Shown here: one piece after another, positions 27,030 through 35,711 of the stretch
Numbering within the stretch: position 1 is the stretch's first letter
Layout: each line of letters starts with the position of its first letter
Assembly: GCA_050246115.1 (NCBI GenBank)
Contig: JBFWWP010000033.1
Coordinates: 1 to 63,011 of the forward strand
From: JBFWWP01 sp050246115
GTDB lineage: Bacteria; Planctomycetota; UBA8108; UBA1146; JAJFFE01
Direction of reading: 5' to 3'
Length of the DNA stretch: 63,011 nucleotides
Translations under genes and position numbers: made by a program
Notes under the pieces: model-generated
What the model saw: only the letters and a program-made list of their open reading frames with translations
Told to the model about the DNA's origin: nothing
Databases searched by the model: none

Positions 27030-27995
27030 TTGACGGATGCTGACGGCTATCTCCAACCGCTCGATCTGAGCGGCCTGACGACGTACTCCATTCGCGACCG
27101 GAAGAATCTGGTCCGACACACCGAGTTCGCTCGCCTCGTCGAACCGACGGCGAGCGTCGTCGAGTTCCTCGACTCCCTGCCCCGTTTCCTGGCCGCGCGC
27201 GAACTGTTGGGCGCTGCCGAGTGTACGGCGCGCTCGGTGCGGCGGGGGCGACCGGTCGTGGTGGCGCTTGGCGGGCACGTGGTCAAGGTCGGTCTCGGAC
27301 CGGTTCTCATCGACTTGCTGGATCGTAAGGTCATCTCGGCGCTCGTCATGAACGGCGCGACCGCGATCCACGACTTCGAGATCGCCATGGTCGGCGCGAC
27401 CTCCGAGGACGTGCACGAGAACCTCCAACACGGTCGCTTCGGTATGGCGCGCGAGACTCCGATCGCGTTCGGGCGCGCCCTCGGCCGTGCGCGTGATGGC
27501 ATCGGGCTCGGGCGTGCGATCGGCGAGCAGATCCTGGCCGATGGGCTCCCTCACGCGGACGTTTCGCTGCTCGCCCAGGCGGCTCGTCGTCGCGTGCCCC
27601 TCACCGTCCACGTCGGAGTGGGCACCGACACGATCCACATGCATCCCGAGATCGACGGCGCCGAACTCGGGCTCGCCAGTCATCTCGACTTCCGCCTGCT
27701 GGCGCGGATCGGCCTCGATCTCGACGACGGTACTTGGATCAACATGGGATCGGCTGTGGTCCTGCCCGAGGTGTTCTTGAAGATCGTGAGTCTGGCGCGC
27801 AACCTCGGTCGGGCGGTCAAGGGGGTCACCGCCATCAACTTCGACATGCTGCAGCACTATCGCACCCAACAGAACGTACTCAAGCGTCCGGTCGACCGGG
27901 GGATTTCCATCACCGGTCACCACGAGATCAACATTCCGCTGTTTCGTTTGGCCCTACTCGCCGAACTTGCCCGTGACGAGGAGCCCGCGACGTGA
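27030..27995 (+). CDS. Deoxyhypusine synthase-like protein
   Basis: The 321-residue protein resembles the DHS-like family of NAD-binding proteins (COG1899-type). It has PVVVALGGHVVKVGLGPVL, SALVMNGATAIHDFEIAMVG and VPLTVHVGVGTDTIHMHPE, all typical of bacterial homologues of unknown function. True deoxyhypusine synthase uses spermidine on eIF5A, which bacteria lack, so the activity here is not known. The start is TTG at 27030, preceded by AAGGAAG. It overlaps hldE by one base (TGATG), pointing to a shared role or at least translational coupling within the lipid A/heptose cluster. Confidence 0.65.
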   Translation: MTDADGYLQPLDLSGLTTYSIRDRKNLVRHTEFARLVEPTASVVEFLDSLPRFLAARELLGAAECTARSVRRGRPVVVALGGHVVKVGLGPVLIDLLDRKVISALVMNGATAIHDFEIAMVGATSEDVHENLQHGRFGMARETPIAFGRALGRARDGIGLGRAIGEQILADGLPHADVSLLAQAARRRVPLTVHVGVGTDTIHMHPEIDGAELGLASHLDFRLLARIGLDLDDGTWINMGSAVVLPEVFLKIVSLARNLGRAVKGVTAINFDMLQHYRTQQNVLKRPVDRGISITGHHEINIPLFRLALLAELARDEEPAT

Positions 27996-29491
27996 TGCAA
28001 CTGCCTGCGCTGGAGACTCTCGGCCGTCCGCACATCCTGGTCGTCGGCGACGTAATGCTCGATGAGTACGTGTGGGGTGAAGTGTCGCGGATCTCGCCGG
28101 AAGCGCCCGTGCCGGTCGTGCGTGGCACCCACCGTGAGTTCAAAGTCGGCGGCGCTGGTTCCGTGGTCGAGAACCTCGCGGTCCTCGGGGCCTCGGTCGA
28201 TGCGGTCGGTCTCGTGGGGGAAGACGAGGCGGGCCGTCAGCTTCGTAGCTTGTTCGCGAAGCGCGGCATCGAGGATCGCGGCTTGGTGGTCTCTGCGACC
28301 CGCCGCACGACTTGCAAGACGCGGGTGATGGCCTACGTCCAGCATGCCAACCGCGCTCAACAGCAGATCCTCCGCCTCGACTGGGAGGAGGTGCGGACGC
28401 CGAGCGCGCCGGAGGCGGCGCAACTCCGAGAGGCCCTCGAGTGGGCTTTCGCCCGCAAGCCGCAACTGGTGCTGGTCTCGGACTATGAGAAGGGCTTGCT
28501 CACCGATGCGTTGCTCCAGGATGTGATCCAACGCGGTCGCTTGGCCGGGATCCGGGTGCTGATCGACCCCGGGCGTACCGTGGACTACGATCGCTACCGC
28601 GGCGCGTGGTTGATCTGCCCCAACCGCTTCGAGGCGCAACAGGCGAGCGGCGTTCCCATGCGCGAGGTCGACGACTACGGGCGCGCCGGCCGGCTCTTGG
28701 TCGAGCGTTTGGGCCTCGAACATGCTGCGCTGACCTTGGATCGCGAAGGCATCATGCGAGTGTCCGCGGACGGGTCCAGTCGTTTGTTCCCGACCCGCGT
28801 ACGCACCGTGACCGACGTGGCTGGGGCGGGCGACATGGTGCACTCCATCGTCGGGCTGGCGATCGCCTCGGGGTGGGGGATCGACGACGCACTGCTGCTG
28901 GCCAATGTCGGCGCGGGGGTCGAGGTGTCGAAGGTCGGGGTGACCCCGATCGAGCGGTGGGAGCTCTACCAGGCTTGCGCCGAGGAGACGAGCGTATCCA
29001 AGGTGCGGCGCTACGAAGATCTGCTCACCATCGTCGCGCGCGCTCACGCGGCGGGCACTCGCATCGTCTTCACCAACGGGTGCTTCGATTTCCTGCACGC
29101 GGGCCACGTGAAGTTGCTGCAGCAGGCGCGTGAGTTCGGTGACTTGCTCATCGTTGGACTCAACAGCGACGACTCGGTGCGTCGGCTCAAAGGACCCAAT
29201 CGTCCTGTAATGTGCGCCAGCGATCGCGGCAGCGTGCTCAGCGGTTTGGCTTCGGTCGACCACGTCGTGTTCTTCGACGCCGACACTCCGCTCGAGCTCA
29301 TCGAACGGATTCGACCGCAGGTTCTCGTCAAGGGAGCCGATTACGCCGGCGGCACCGTAGTGGGACGGGAGATCGTCGAGGCCGCGGGTGGCCGGGTCGA
29401 GCTGATTCCACTCACCCCGAATCTCTCGTCGACCGCCATCCTCGGGCGGTTGCGCGCTGACTTAGCTGCCGACAGTTCGTCGACGAAGTAG
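27995..29491 (+). CDS. hldE: Bifunctional ADP-heptose synthase (kinase/adenylyltransferase)
   Basis: The 498-residue protein makes ADP-heptose for LPS core. Residues 1 to about 325 form the ribokinase-like heptose-7-phosphate kinase (VVGDVMLDEYVWG, EAPVPVVR, the VTDVAGAGDMV anion-hole motif with the catalytic Asp). Residues about 345-498 form the nucleotidyltransferase (IVFTNGCFDFLHAGHV, then a LNSDDSVRRLKG segment). Both active sites look complete. ATG 27995 overlaps the previous stop, and the GTG three bases earlier is also possible. With lpxK this supports a heptose-containing LPS. Confidence 0.92.
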   Translation: MQLPALETLGRPHILVVGDVMLDEYVWGEVSRISPEAPVPVVRGTHREFKVGGAGSVVENLAVLGASVDAVGLVGEDEAGRQLRSLFAKRGIEDRGLVVSATRRTTCKTRVMAYVQHANRAQQQILRLDWEEVRTPSAPEAAQLREALEWAFARKPQLVLVSDYEKGLLTDALLQDVIQRGRLAGIRVLIDPGRTVDYDRYRGAWLICPNRFEAQQASGVPMREVDDYGRAGRLLVERLGLEHAALTLDREGIMRVSADGSSRLFPTRVRTVTDVAGAGDMVHSIVGLAIASGWGIDDALLLANVGAGVEVSKVGVTPIERWELYQACAEETSVSKVRRYEDLLTIVARAHAAGTRIVFTNGCFDFLHAGHVKLLQQAREFGDLLIVGLNSDDSVRRLKGPNRPVMCASDRGSVLSGLASVDHVVFFDADTPLELIERIRPQVLVKGADYAGGTVVGREIVEAAGGRVELIPLTPNLSSTAILGRLRADLAADSSSTK

Positions 29492-29543
29492 CACGCCAGC
29501 CGCAACGGCACGCCGATTCGCGACGGCCCCTTGGGGCCCACCG

Positions 29544-30314
29544 TCAGCCATCGTGGCGCGGGTCGACGTCGCTTGGTGCGGTGTACGCGTCGTGGAGCTT
29601 CACCGGCGCGTTCTTGGACCGGCGTAGGCGTAGATTGAGCGTCTCGACGAAGACCGAGAACGCCATGGCGAAGTAGATGTAGCCCTTCGGGATGTGGTGG
29701 TCGAGACCCTCGGCGATCAGGCTGACGCCGATGAGGATGAGAAACGAGAGCGCGAGCATCTTCACTGTCGGGTGGCGATCGACGAACCCGCTGATCGCCC
29801 CCGCGAAGACGAGCATGAAGCCGATCGCAATCACGACTGCTGTGATCATGATCGAGAGCTCATCGACCATGCCGACGGCCGTGATCACGGAGTCGAGTGA
29901 GAACACAACGTCGAGGAGGAGGATCTGCACGATCACGTTCCAGTAGTTTGCGCCCACCTTCGCGGCGGCGGCCCCTTCTTCGCCTTCGAGCTTCGAGTGG
30001 ATCTCGTGGGTACTCTTCGCGATGAGGAAGAGCCCGCCGACGATCAAAATCAAATCTCGGCCCGAGATCGCTTCGCCGATCACCGTGAACAGCGGCGCGG
30101 TGAGCCGGATGATCCACGTGAGCGAGAAAAGGAGTGCGACGCGGGTGACGAGCGCAAGGGTGAGTCCAAGTTGTCGCGCTTGTTTGCGCTGAGCACTCGG
30201 GAGTTTCCCGGCAAGGATCGAGATGAAGACGATGTTGTCGATGCCGAGCACGATCTCGAGTGCCGTGAGCGTTCCGAGAGCGATCCAGCCTTCGGGTGTG
30301 GCGATCCAGTCCAA
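29544..30314 (-). CDS. TerC family integral membrane protein
   Basis: The 256-residue membrane protein has about seven hydrophobic spans. The TerC signature pieces are the acidic motif EIVLGIDNIVFISIL in span 2 and LLLDVVFSLDSVITAVG in a central span; these carry Asp/Glu residues thought to bind metal ions. TerC proteins have been linked to tellurite resistance and to metalation of exported enzymes (Mn). The start is a TTG at 30314, preceded by GAGGA 10 bases upstream. The gene ends opposite hldE. It stands alone. Confidence 0.85.
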   Translation of the reverse strand: MDWIATPEGWIALGTLTALEIVLGIDNIVFISILAGKLPSAQRKQARQLGLTLALVTRVALLFSLTWIIRLTAPLFTVIGEAISGRDLILIVGGLFLIAKSTHEIHSKLEGEEGAAAAKVGANYWNVIVQILLLDVVFSLDSVITAVGMVDELSIMITAVVIAIGFMLVFAGAISGFVDRHPTVKMLALSFLILIGVSLIAEGLDHHIPKGYIYFAMAFSVFVETLNLRLRRSKNAPVKLHDAYTAPSDVDPRHDG

Positions 30315-30522
30315 GGGTTTTAGTCCTCACGCTTCGGGAGCGGTTGGCTTACGGGATGCGGCGGAGGGTAGGGAGATCCCGGCTGCGAGTCAACGGGGGT
30401 GGAGCCATCGCGGCTTCGCCGCGGTCGCGAGGCGGCTCGCGAAAGCCCCTTGGAGAGAATCGAGTGCATTTGCCAGGTAGCGTTGGCCGCGATTCAGGCC
30501 CGTTCGATGGGGAGGACTCGGA

Positions 30523-30640
30523 TCCGGAGGCGTATTGGTGGATCCGTCGAAGAAGCTGGAGCCTCATCCGCGAACGGAGATGAGTCGAGGCTGCCCGGCC
30601 AACGAGGTCGATGTTGCCTGACACGGCACGAGGCCCAAGG
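30523..30640. repeat. Dispersed repeat family B, copy 1
   Basis: The segment reading gcgaacggagatgag, then ggctgcccggccaacg, then gttgcctgacacggcac, corresponds piece by piece to 53465-53560 (gcgaagggagatggg, gctcggccaacgtgg, gttgccggacgcggc). The second half also matches 39322-39366. The identity is imperfect, about 75-80 percent by eye. It has no coding content and lies beyond the 3' end of the degenerate protease gene. Confidence 0.6.
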
Positions 30641-30739
30641 CAAGCGCGGTGCGCTTGATTTGGCCCTCGTCAGGTCACGGATTCTGCGTGGGGCTGACGA
30701 GATGCTCCCGGAGAACCTCGCGTACGACACTCGCCGGGA

Positions 30740-30839
30740 NNNNNNNNNNNNNNNNNNNNNNNNNNNNNNNNNNNNNNNNNNNNNNNNNNNNNNNNNNNNN
30801 NNNNNNNNNNNNNNNNNNNNNNNNNNNNNNNNNNNNNNN
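30740..30839. other. 100-N scaffold gap flanked by a 127-bp exact duplication
   Basis: The run of N is exactly 100 long, the conventional gap of unknown size. The 127 bases before it (30613-30739) are identical to the 127 bases after it (30840-30966). This is the usual result of two contigs overlapping without being merged, so the true sequence is probably continuous and the duplicated block plus gap should be collapsed. The second copy contains the end of the degenerate protease gene. Confidence 0.9.
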
Positions 30840-30901
30840 GTTGCCTGACACGGCACGAGGCCCAAGGCAAGCGCGGTGCGCTTGATTTGGCCCTCGTCAG
30901 G

Positions 30902-31903
30902 TCACGGATTCTGCGTGGGGCTGACGAGATGCTCCCGGAGAACCTCGCGTACGACACTCGCCGGGATCGCAAAGCTGGCCGTGCGATTGACCCGCGCGAT
31001 GTTGATCCCGAGCCACTCGCCGTCGACCGAGAGCACCGGTCCGCCGCACTGTTCGGGTGCCAGGGGACCGTCGTGCTGGAACACGGCTGGGAAGCCGGAA
31101 CGGCGGATACTGACCGGGCCGGCGTTCTCGAACTCTTCGTCCTCGCCCGAGGGCTGTCCGAGGACCACGTTGACGGCGATCTCTTGCTCTCCGCGCGCAA
31201 TGCCAAACTCTACCAGGCTGCCCGGGCGTTGTCGGCGAATCGTGCGCATCAGCTCGCTCTTGTTGCGAACCGTCTCGCCGGCCGCGGTGTTCACGCGATC
31301 CTGCGCCATGAGTCCGGCGCGCGCCGCAGCCGTGTCCGGAACGACGCGCGCGATTACCGGGCCGGAGTCAGTGTCTTCGAGAACGACTCCCAGAAACGCC
31401 GGCTGCGGTCGGACTCGTCGCGGACCCACGCCGATCACGCCGATCACCGGCAGTCGCCCCGGCTGCGCGGAGATCGCCCACCGGCCGACTTCGAGCGGTA
31501 GTTCGGACGAGCCCGTCCAGTCCAGGACCGGTAGCCCCTGGCCGTCCACCTTGACGAGGGCCAGGTCGTGCTCCTCGACGATCCGGCGTTCGGTGATGGG
31601 CAGGCGCCGACCGTCCGCGAGTTCGCAGATCCCGTTCGCCGGCAGCGTGCTGGCGATCGTCAGGATCCATCCATCGGTCGTGACCATCGACCCAAGCGAC
31701 GCCAGGTCCCGGCCGTCGAGCACTCGGACGGTAACCGGCAGCGCGCGCGCAGCGACGGGAGCGCAGGTTTCGGCGATGCGGGTGCCGTTTCGTCCCAAAG
31801 AGGCCGGGAGCCGCACGCGCTGAGCCATGCACGGGTCCGTCAGGAGCAAGTGGCTCGAAAGCGCGAAACAAGCCGCGAGCCAGCGAGAAGTCGAGCGCGA
31901 CAA
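30902..31903 (-). CDS. Trypsin-like domain protein with degenerate catalytic triad, PDZ-like region
   Basis: A TTG start at 31903 is preceded by AAAGGAA and yields a good signal peptide (SRSTSRWLAACFALSSHLLL). An upstream start at 31990 would overlap the previous gene. The 333-residue product has the HtrA/trypsin framework (MVTTDGWILTIAST, EHDLALVKVDG, QCGGPVLSVDGEWLGI) with a PDZ-like segment in the middle (GVVLEDTDSGPVIARVV, ARAGLMAQD). The catalytic His is replaced by Ser (IAST for AAHV) and the nucleophile Ser by Cys (EQCGGP for GDSGGP), while the Asp remains. It is therefore probably a pseudoprotease. Its 3' end borders the scaffold gap. Confidence 0.7.
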   Translation of the reverse strand: MSRSTSRWLAACFALSSHLLLTDPCMAQRVRLPASLGRNGTRIAETCAPVAARALPVTVRVLDGRDLASLGSMVTTDGWILTIASTLPANGICELADGRRLPITERRIVEEHDLALVKVDGQGLPVLDWTGSSELPLEVGRWAISAQPGRLPVIGVIGVGPRRVRPQPAFLGVVLEDTDSGPVIARVVPDTAAARAGLMAQDRVNTAAGETVRNKSELMRTIRRQRPGSLVEFGIARGEQEIAVNVVLGQPSGEDEEFENAGPVSIRRSGFPAVFQHDGPLAPEQCGGPVLSVDGEWLGINIARVNRTASFAIPASVVREVLREHLVSPTQNP

Positions 31904-31958
31904 GCGAGTTCCTTTCGTTCGATCTCTGGGCACGGCACGCATCGGGTTGGCGTGGGTC

Positions 31959-33005
31959 TCAGGGCATCGTGGACAAAGCGACCTGCACACTGAGGCGTTC
32001 GAGCCCGCGCTCGAACTCGATGATCACGCGTTCTCCTGCCCGGTGCCGGGAGAGCGCACGGGTCAAGCCGTCCCAGTTCGTGAGCTGCGCACCATTCACG
32101 CGCAGCAGCCGATCGCCCGGCAAGAGCCCTGCTCGGGCAGCGGGCAGCCCTTCGAGCACCTCGGTCACTACGCAACCGGCGGACGTAGTCTCGCCGCGAA
32201 CACCGATCACGACCCGCTCGCCGCCCCAGAGTTCGGAGTTCTCGAGGCGCTCCCAGTTCTCGCGGAAGAGGTCGATCGGGATGTGGTAGTTGCCGTCCAA
32301 GTTGAGGCCGATGCGGCTGTGGATCCCCACGACTCGACCGGTCGCGTCGAAGAGCGGCCCGCCGGAGTCACCGCTGGCGATCGAGCAGTCGGAACGGATC
32401 GTGCGACGTTGGTTCGAGAGCACCCGGCCCGTGCGAACGACCGGCGGCCGATCCCGCTCGAACCCTCCAGGGTGCCCCGTGGCGACGCACCAGGCGCCGC
32501 GCTCGAGGGGCGCGGAGTTGCCGAGTTCTGCGTGCGGCCAGTTACCGCTCTCGGTGATGCGGACCAGCCCTAGGTCGGCGTCGAGCCCGGCCCCCAAGGT
32601 CACCGCAGAGACGGACCTCCCGTCTGCCAGAACGACCCGGAGCCGTTGTCCGGGGGTGCCACCGGAGACATGGGCCGCCGTGACGACGAGCCCGTCCGCC
32701 GAGACGATCACGCCGCTCCCGCGGGTTCCGGGCCCGGCGATTCCCACGGTGCAGTCGAGCGCGCGCGTGGCCACTTGCCCGAGCGCCCGCTCGATCGCTC
32801 GGAGATCATCGAGGGTCTCCGGCGCGGTCTTTTCGAGCGCAGGGGGGAGCGCTGGCGCTGGTGCCGCCTGGGAAGCCTCTCCGGGGAGCCCGGTTCGCAC
32901 CGAGTCGGGCTCGGCCCGGCATTCCCGCAGCTGGGTCCACCCCGCTAGACCGATGGCAAGGACGAGCAACGGGGTCAGCCGGGGCAAGTTCCGACAACCA
33001 AGCAT
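31959..33005 (-). CDS. HtrA-like S1C serine protease with one PDZ domain
   Basis: This 348-residue exported protease has an N-terminal hydrophobic segment (LPRLTPLLVLAIGLAGW), then the trypsin fold with the catalytic His in LVVTAAHVSGG, Asp in LDADLGLVRI and Ser in ASGDSGGPLFD, and a C-terminal PDZ with AARAGLLPGDRLLRVNG. All three catalytic residues are intact, unlike its downstream neighbour. ATG 33005 has GAGGAG 6 bases upstream. The two genes are separated by 55 bases and transcribed together, suggesting a working protease with a partner that lacks the triad. Confidence 0.85.
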   Translation of the reverse strand: MLGCRNLPRLTPLLVLAIGLAGWTQLRECRAEPDSVRTGLPGEASQAAPAPALPPALEKTAPETLDDLRAIERALGQVATRALDCTVGIAGPGTRGSGVIVSADGLVVTAAHVSGGTPGQRLRVVLADGRSVSAVTLGAGLDADLGLVRITESGNWPHAELGNSAPLERGAWCVATGHPGGFERDRPPVVRTGRVLSNQRRTIRSDCSIASGDSGGPLFDATGRVVGIHSRIGLNLDGNYHIPIDLFRENWERLENSELWGGERVVIGVRGETTSAGCVVTEVLEGLPAARAGLLPGDRLLRVNGAQLTNWDGLTRALSRHRAGERVIIEFERGLERLSVQVALSTMP

Positions 33006-33261
33006 GGGCACTCCTCGGCGGCTCGGGGCAGGGCGGGTCCCTTCGTTACCGATCATAGAGACCCGAACGCCACGGGCAACGTGCAGAATCGAATTCTCCG
33101 GCTCGCCGGCTCGACTGTCGCTCCGGTCCGAAACCACCCATCGAGCCTCCGCAGTTCACTTCGGGTTTCGCGCCCCCTGGATTCAGTCGGACACCGCATC
33201 CGTTCCCCGCCCCGCCCCGCCCGGCTCGTCCCCATCGCCTTCTTCTCCCCCCATCGCGCTC

Positions 33262-33691
33262 CGAGCGCACGACGATTCCCTTCCTCCGCCACTGCGCCCA
33301 TTCAGCAACGCGACGCATCCTCCGAGTGCACCGCCCCTCACACCGCCAGGCACGCCCTGGGAGCGCGGACAGCCTGTCCGCATCGCCTCGCGCCACGGCC
33401 CCTCACACATCACCCCGGCCCCACGCATCCCATCCACCGACCCTCGCGCCTCCCATCCACCGAGCGCACGACGATTCCCTTCCTCCGCCACTGCGCCCAT
33501 TCAGCAACGCGACGCATCCTCGGAGTCCACCGCCCCTCATACCGCCTGGCACGCCCTGGGAGCGCGGACAGCCTGTCCGCATCGCCTCGCGCCACGGCCC
33601 CTCACACATCACCCCGGCCCCACGCCTCCCAGCCCCCGAGCCCCACGCCTCCCATCCACCGAGCGTCACGACGATTCCCTTCCTCCGCCAT
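33262..33691 (+). repeat. 199-bp direct repeat, two full copies and a partial third
   Basis: The unit begins cgagcgcacgacgattccc at 33262, again at 33461, and as cgagcgtcacgacgattccc at 33660 where it breaks off after about 30 bases. It contains cattcagcaacgcgacgcat and the palindromic core gcgcggacagcctgtccgc. The spacing of 199 bases is constant. There is no spacer diversity, so it is not a CRISPR. Confidence 0.9.
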
Positions 33692-33889
33692 GCGCGATCC
33701 ACCGACGGCGTACGCCGTAGTTCAGTGCTGACGCTTGCTCACCGCCAAGACGACGAACGCACGTCTCTGCTCGTCGACGTTCACGGACTTGAAGCTCGGC
33801 TCGTTGCCGATGATGCGCAACGCGTGTGTCACGTTGCGACCGGCTCGCATGCCACGGTTGCCTGCGAGTCTTGCGACCCAGCACGCGAG

Positions 33890-34225
33890 GCTCGGGGGCT
33901 GGGAGGCGTGGGGCCGGGGTGATGTGCTGAGGCGCCGTGGCGCGAGGCGATGCGGACAGGCTGTCCGCGCTCCCAGGGCGTGCCAGGCGGTATGAGGGTC
34001 GGTGGACTCCGAGGATGCGTCGCGTTGCTGAATGGGCGCAATGGCGGAGGAAGGGAATCGTCGTGGCGCTCGGTAGATGGGAGGCGTGAGGGTCGGTGGC
34101 TGGGAGGCGTGGCGCCGTGGCGCGAGGCGATGCGGACAGGCTGCCCGCGCTCCCAGGGCGTGCCAGGCGGTGTGAGGGGCGGTGCACTCCGAGGATGCGT
34201 CGCGTTGCTGAATGGGCGCAGTGGC
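33890..34225 (-). repeat. Inverted copies of the 199-bp repeat family
   Basis: On the minus strand two copies with a period of 180 bases are seen (the core tgcggacagg at 33951 and 34131). Each contains the gcgcggacagcctgtccgc-like palindrome and the cattcagcaacgcgacgcat block. They face the direct copies at 33262-33691 and make a large imperfect inverted repeat around a unique 200-base centre. Confidence 0.85.
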
Positions 34226-34299
34226 AACCGCAGTTCGCTCCGTCCTAAAGCGCATGACAGAGCCATGAATTCTACGAGCCCCGCGCTAGGCTCCGGCAC

Positions 34300-35628
34300 T
34301 CAGGCGGAGTGGATCCGTCCGCCGTCTGGTCCCCCGAGCCTGCGCGCAACGCCATGCCAGAGCAACCCAAGTCCCAACAACCCGAGACCTGACGCCCAGA
34401 TCGGCCAGTCGATCCAGAAGGCGAGAAAGACGCAGGCTGCCAGACCACACCACGCGAAGGTGACGTGGAAGAGACGGTCTGCGCGGGCCAGCCGCAGCGC
34501 GGCCAAGTTCGTGATGGCGTAGTAGACGAGCACCGTGAAGGCACTGAACGACCAAGTGGTTTTGACACTGCCGATCGCGGTCAATCCCGTGATGAAGACA
34601 CCAACGACGATGACCGCGACGGTGGGTGTGGTCTGCGACTCGTTGAGGCGTGCGGTGGCGCGCGGCATGTCACCGCGCCTTCCCATAGCCAAGAGCACGC
34701 GCGAAAGACCTAGGATCAAGTTGAGAAGAACACCCAGCATCGCTGTCATCGCGCCCACGGCGACGACCCAGTGCACTTGCGGATGGCCGAAGCGTCGGGC
34801 GGCCACCTCCAGCGGCGCTGCCTTTCCGAGCGCGGCTTCCCCGAGTGCCTCGGAGCCCAGAACGCCGATCGACACGACGCCAACGGCCATGTAGAGCCCA
34901 GCCGACACGGCCAGGCTCGCCAGGATGGCGCGCGGAATGGTGCGCCTCGGTTCGCGAACCTCTTCGCCCAGGGTTGCGATCCGGCCGTAGCCGGTGAACG
35001 CGACGAACATCAGCGCGGTGGCGCAAAGGAATCCCTGCAAAGGGGAGTACTCTCCAGTGCCCCAGAACGGCGAGAACGGGGAGGATCCGTTTTGCAGCAC
35101 GGTCGGGAATCCAGCGAACACGAAGGTCGCGAGCGCCACGAGCGTCGTCGAGACGATCACGACATTGACGACGTTGGATCGCCTGACCCCGGTGATGACG
35201 GTGCCGGTCAAGACCATGACCGTGATCGCCGCGACCGGCACCAGCCCATCGGCGCTGCCGCCGAAGGAGTGCAACAGGTAGCCGGAGAAGCCCAGGGCGG
35301 CGGTGGCCGCCGAGGCGGACTTGGCGCACAGGAACATCCAGCCGGCGGTGAACCCGAGGGAGGGGTGGAGGTACCGGTAGCCGTACTCGTAGGTTCCGCC
35401 GCTCACCGGGTGGCGGGCAGCGAGTTGGGCGCTACTCAGTGCATTGCAGGTGGCGACGAAGGCGGCAAGCCCGATGGCCAGCACCACGGAGGGGCCGGTC
35501 ATCCCGGCCGCGATGCCGATGCTGACGAAGACGCCGGTTCCGACGGTCGACCCCAAACCCGTGAGGGTGGCGCCGAACACACCGAGTTCCCGAGTCAGCA
35601 GGGGCGATCGAGAGCGATCTTGGCTCAC
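34300..35628 (-). CDS. Amino acid permease (APC superfamily)
   Basis: The 442-residue protein has about 12 hydrophobic segments and the APC signature GLGSTVGTGVFVSIGIAAG in span 1 (unwound Gly-rich substrate site), then GGTYEYGYRYLHPSLGFTAG and the FVAFTGYGRIATLGEEVREP loop between spans 6 and 7. It should take up or exchange an amino acid or amine across the inner membrane. The start GTG at 35628, preceded by GAAGGTG, gives the usual length; a longer frame extends to 36078 but overlaps fba and lacks family similarity. Substrate unknown. Confidence 0.85.
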   Translation of the reverse strand: MSQDRSRSPLLTRELGVFGATLTGLGSTVGTGVFVSIGIAAGMTGPSVVLAIGLAAFVATCNALSSAQLAARHPVSGGTYEYGYRYLHPSLGFTAGWMFLCAKSASAATAALGFSGYLLHSFGGSADGLVPVAAITVMVLTGTVITGVRRSNVVNVVIVSTTLVALATFVFAGFPTVLQNGSSPFSPFWGTGEYSPLQGFLCATALMFVAFTGYGRIATLGEEVREPRRTIPRAILASLAVSAGLYMAVGVVSIGVLGSEALGEAALGKAAPLEVAARRFGHPQVHWVVAVGAMTAMLGVLLNLILGLSRVLLAMGRRGDMPRATARLNESQTTPTVAVIVVGVFITGLTAIGSVKTTWSFSAFTVLVYYAITNLAALRLARADRLFHVTFAWCGLAACVFLAFWIDWPIWASGLGLLGLGLLWHGVARRLGGPDGGRIHSA

Positions 35629-35711
35629 CGCTGCACCTTCAGCCGCTCCGAGCGACGGCGAGTTTCGATCTCTCGTCGGCCGCGTCGTCGTGGCAAGAAG
35701 CGGCCGAGAGC

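Larger units (their letters stand above)
30315..30901. other. Intergenic region containing a repeat and the scaffold gap
   Basis: No complete gene is seen. The stretch around 30523-30640 is a dispersed repeat related to 53465-53560 and in part to 39322-39366. Bases 30613-30739 are repeated without change at 30840-30966, on either side of the 100-N gap. Confidence 0.6.
33006..34299. other. Gene-free block of repeats in both orientations
   Basis: About 1.3 kb with no supported gene. The left half holds two full and one partial 199-bp direct repeats (33262-33691). The right half holds two inverted, shorter versions (about 33890-34225). The 200 unique bases between them include a minus-strand frame reading NVTHALRIIGNEPSFKSVNV that I cannot assign and which may be a gene relic. 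Confidence 0.6.

Noticed and set aside
33722..33890. Small protein gene between the inverted repeats
   Set aside because: The minus-strand frame reads like a protein for about 40 residues but has no clear start and continues into repeat DNA; at best it is a relic.
33262..34225. CRISPR array
   Set aside because: Units are about 180-199 bp, without 30-40-base variable spacers, and occur in both orientations; no cas gene is present.
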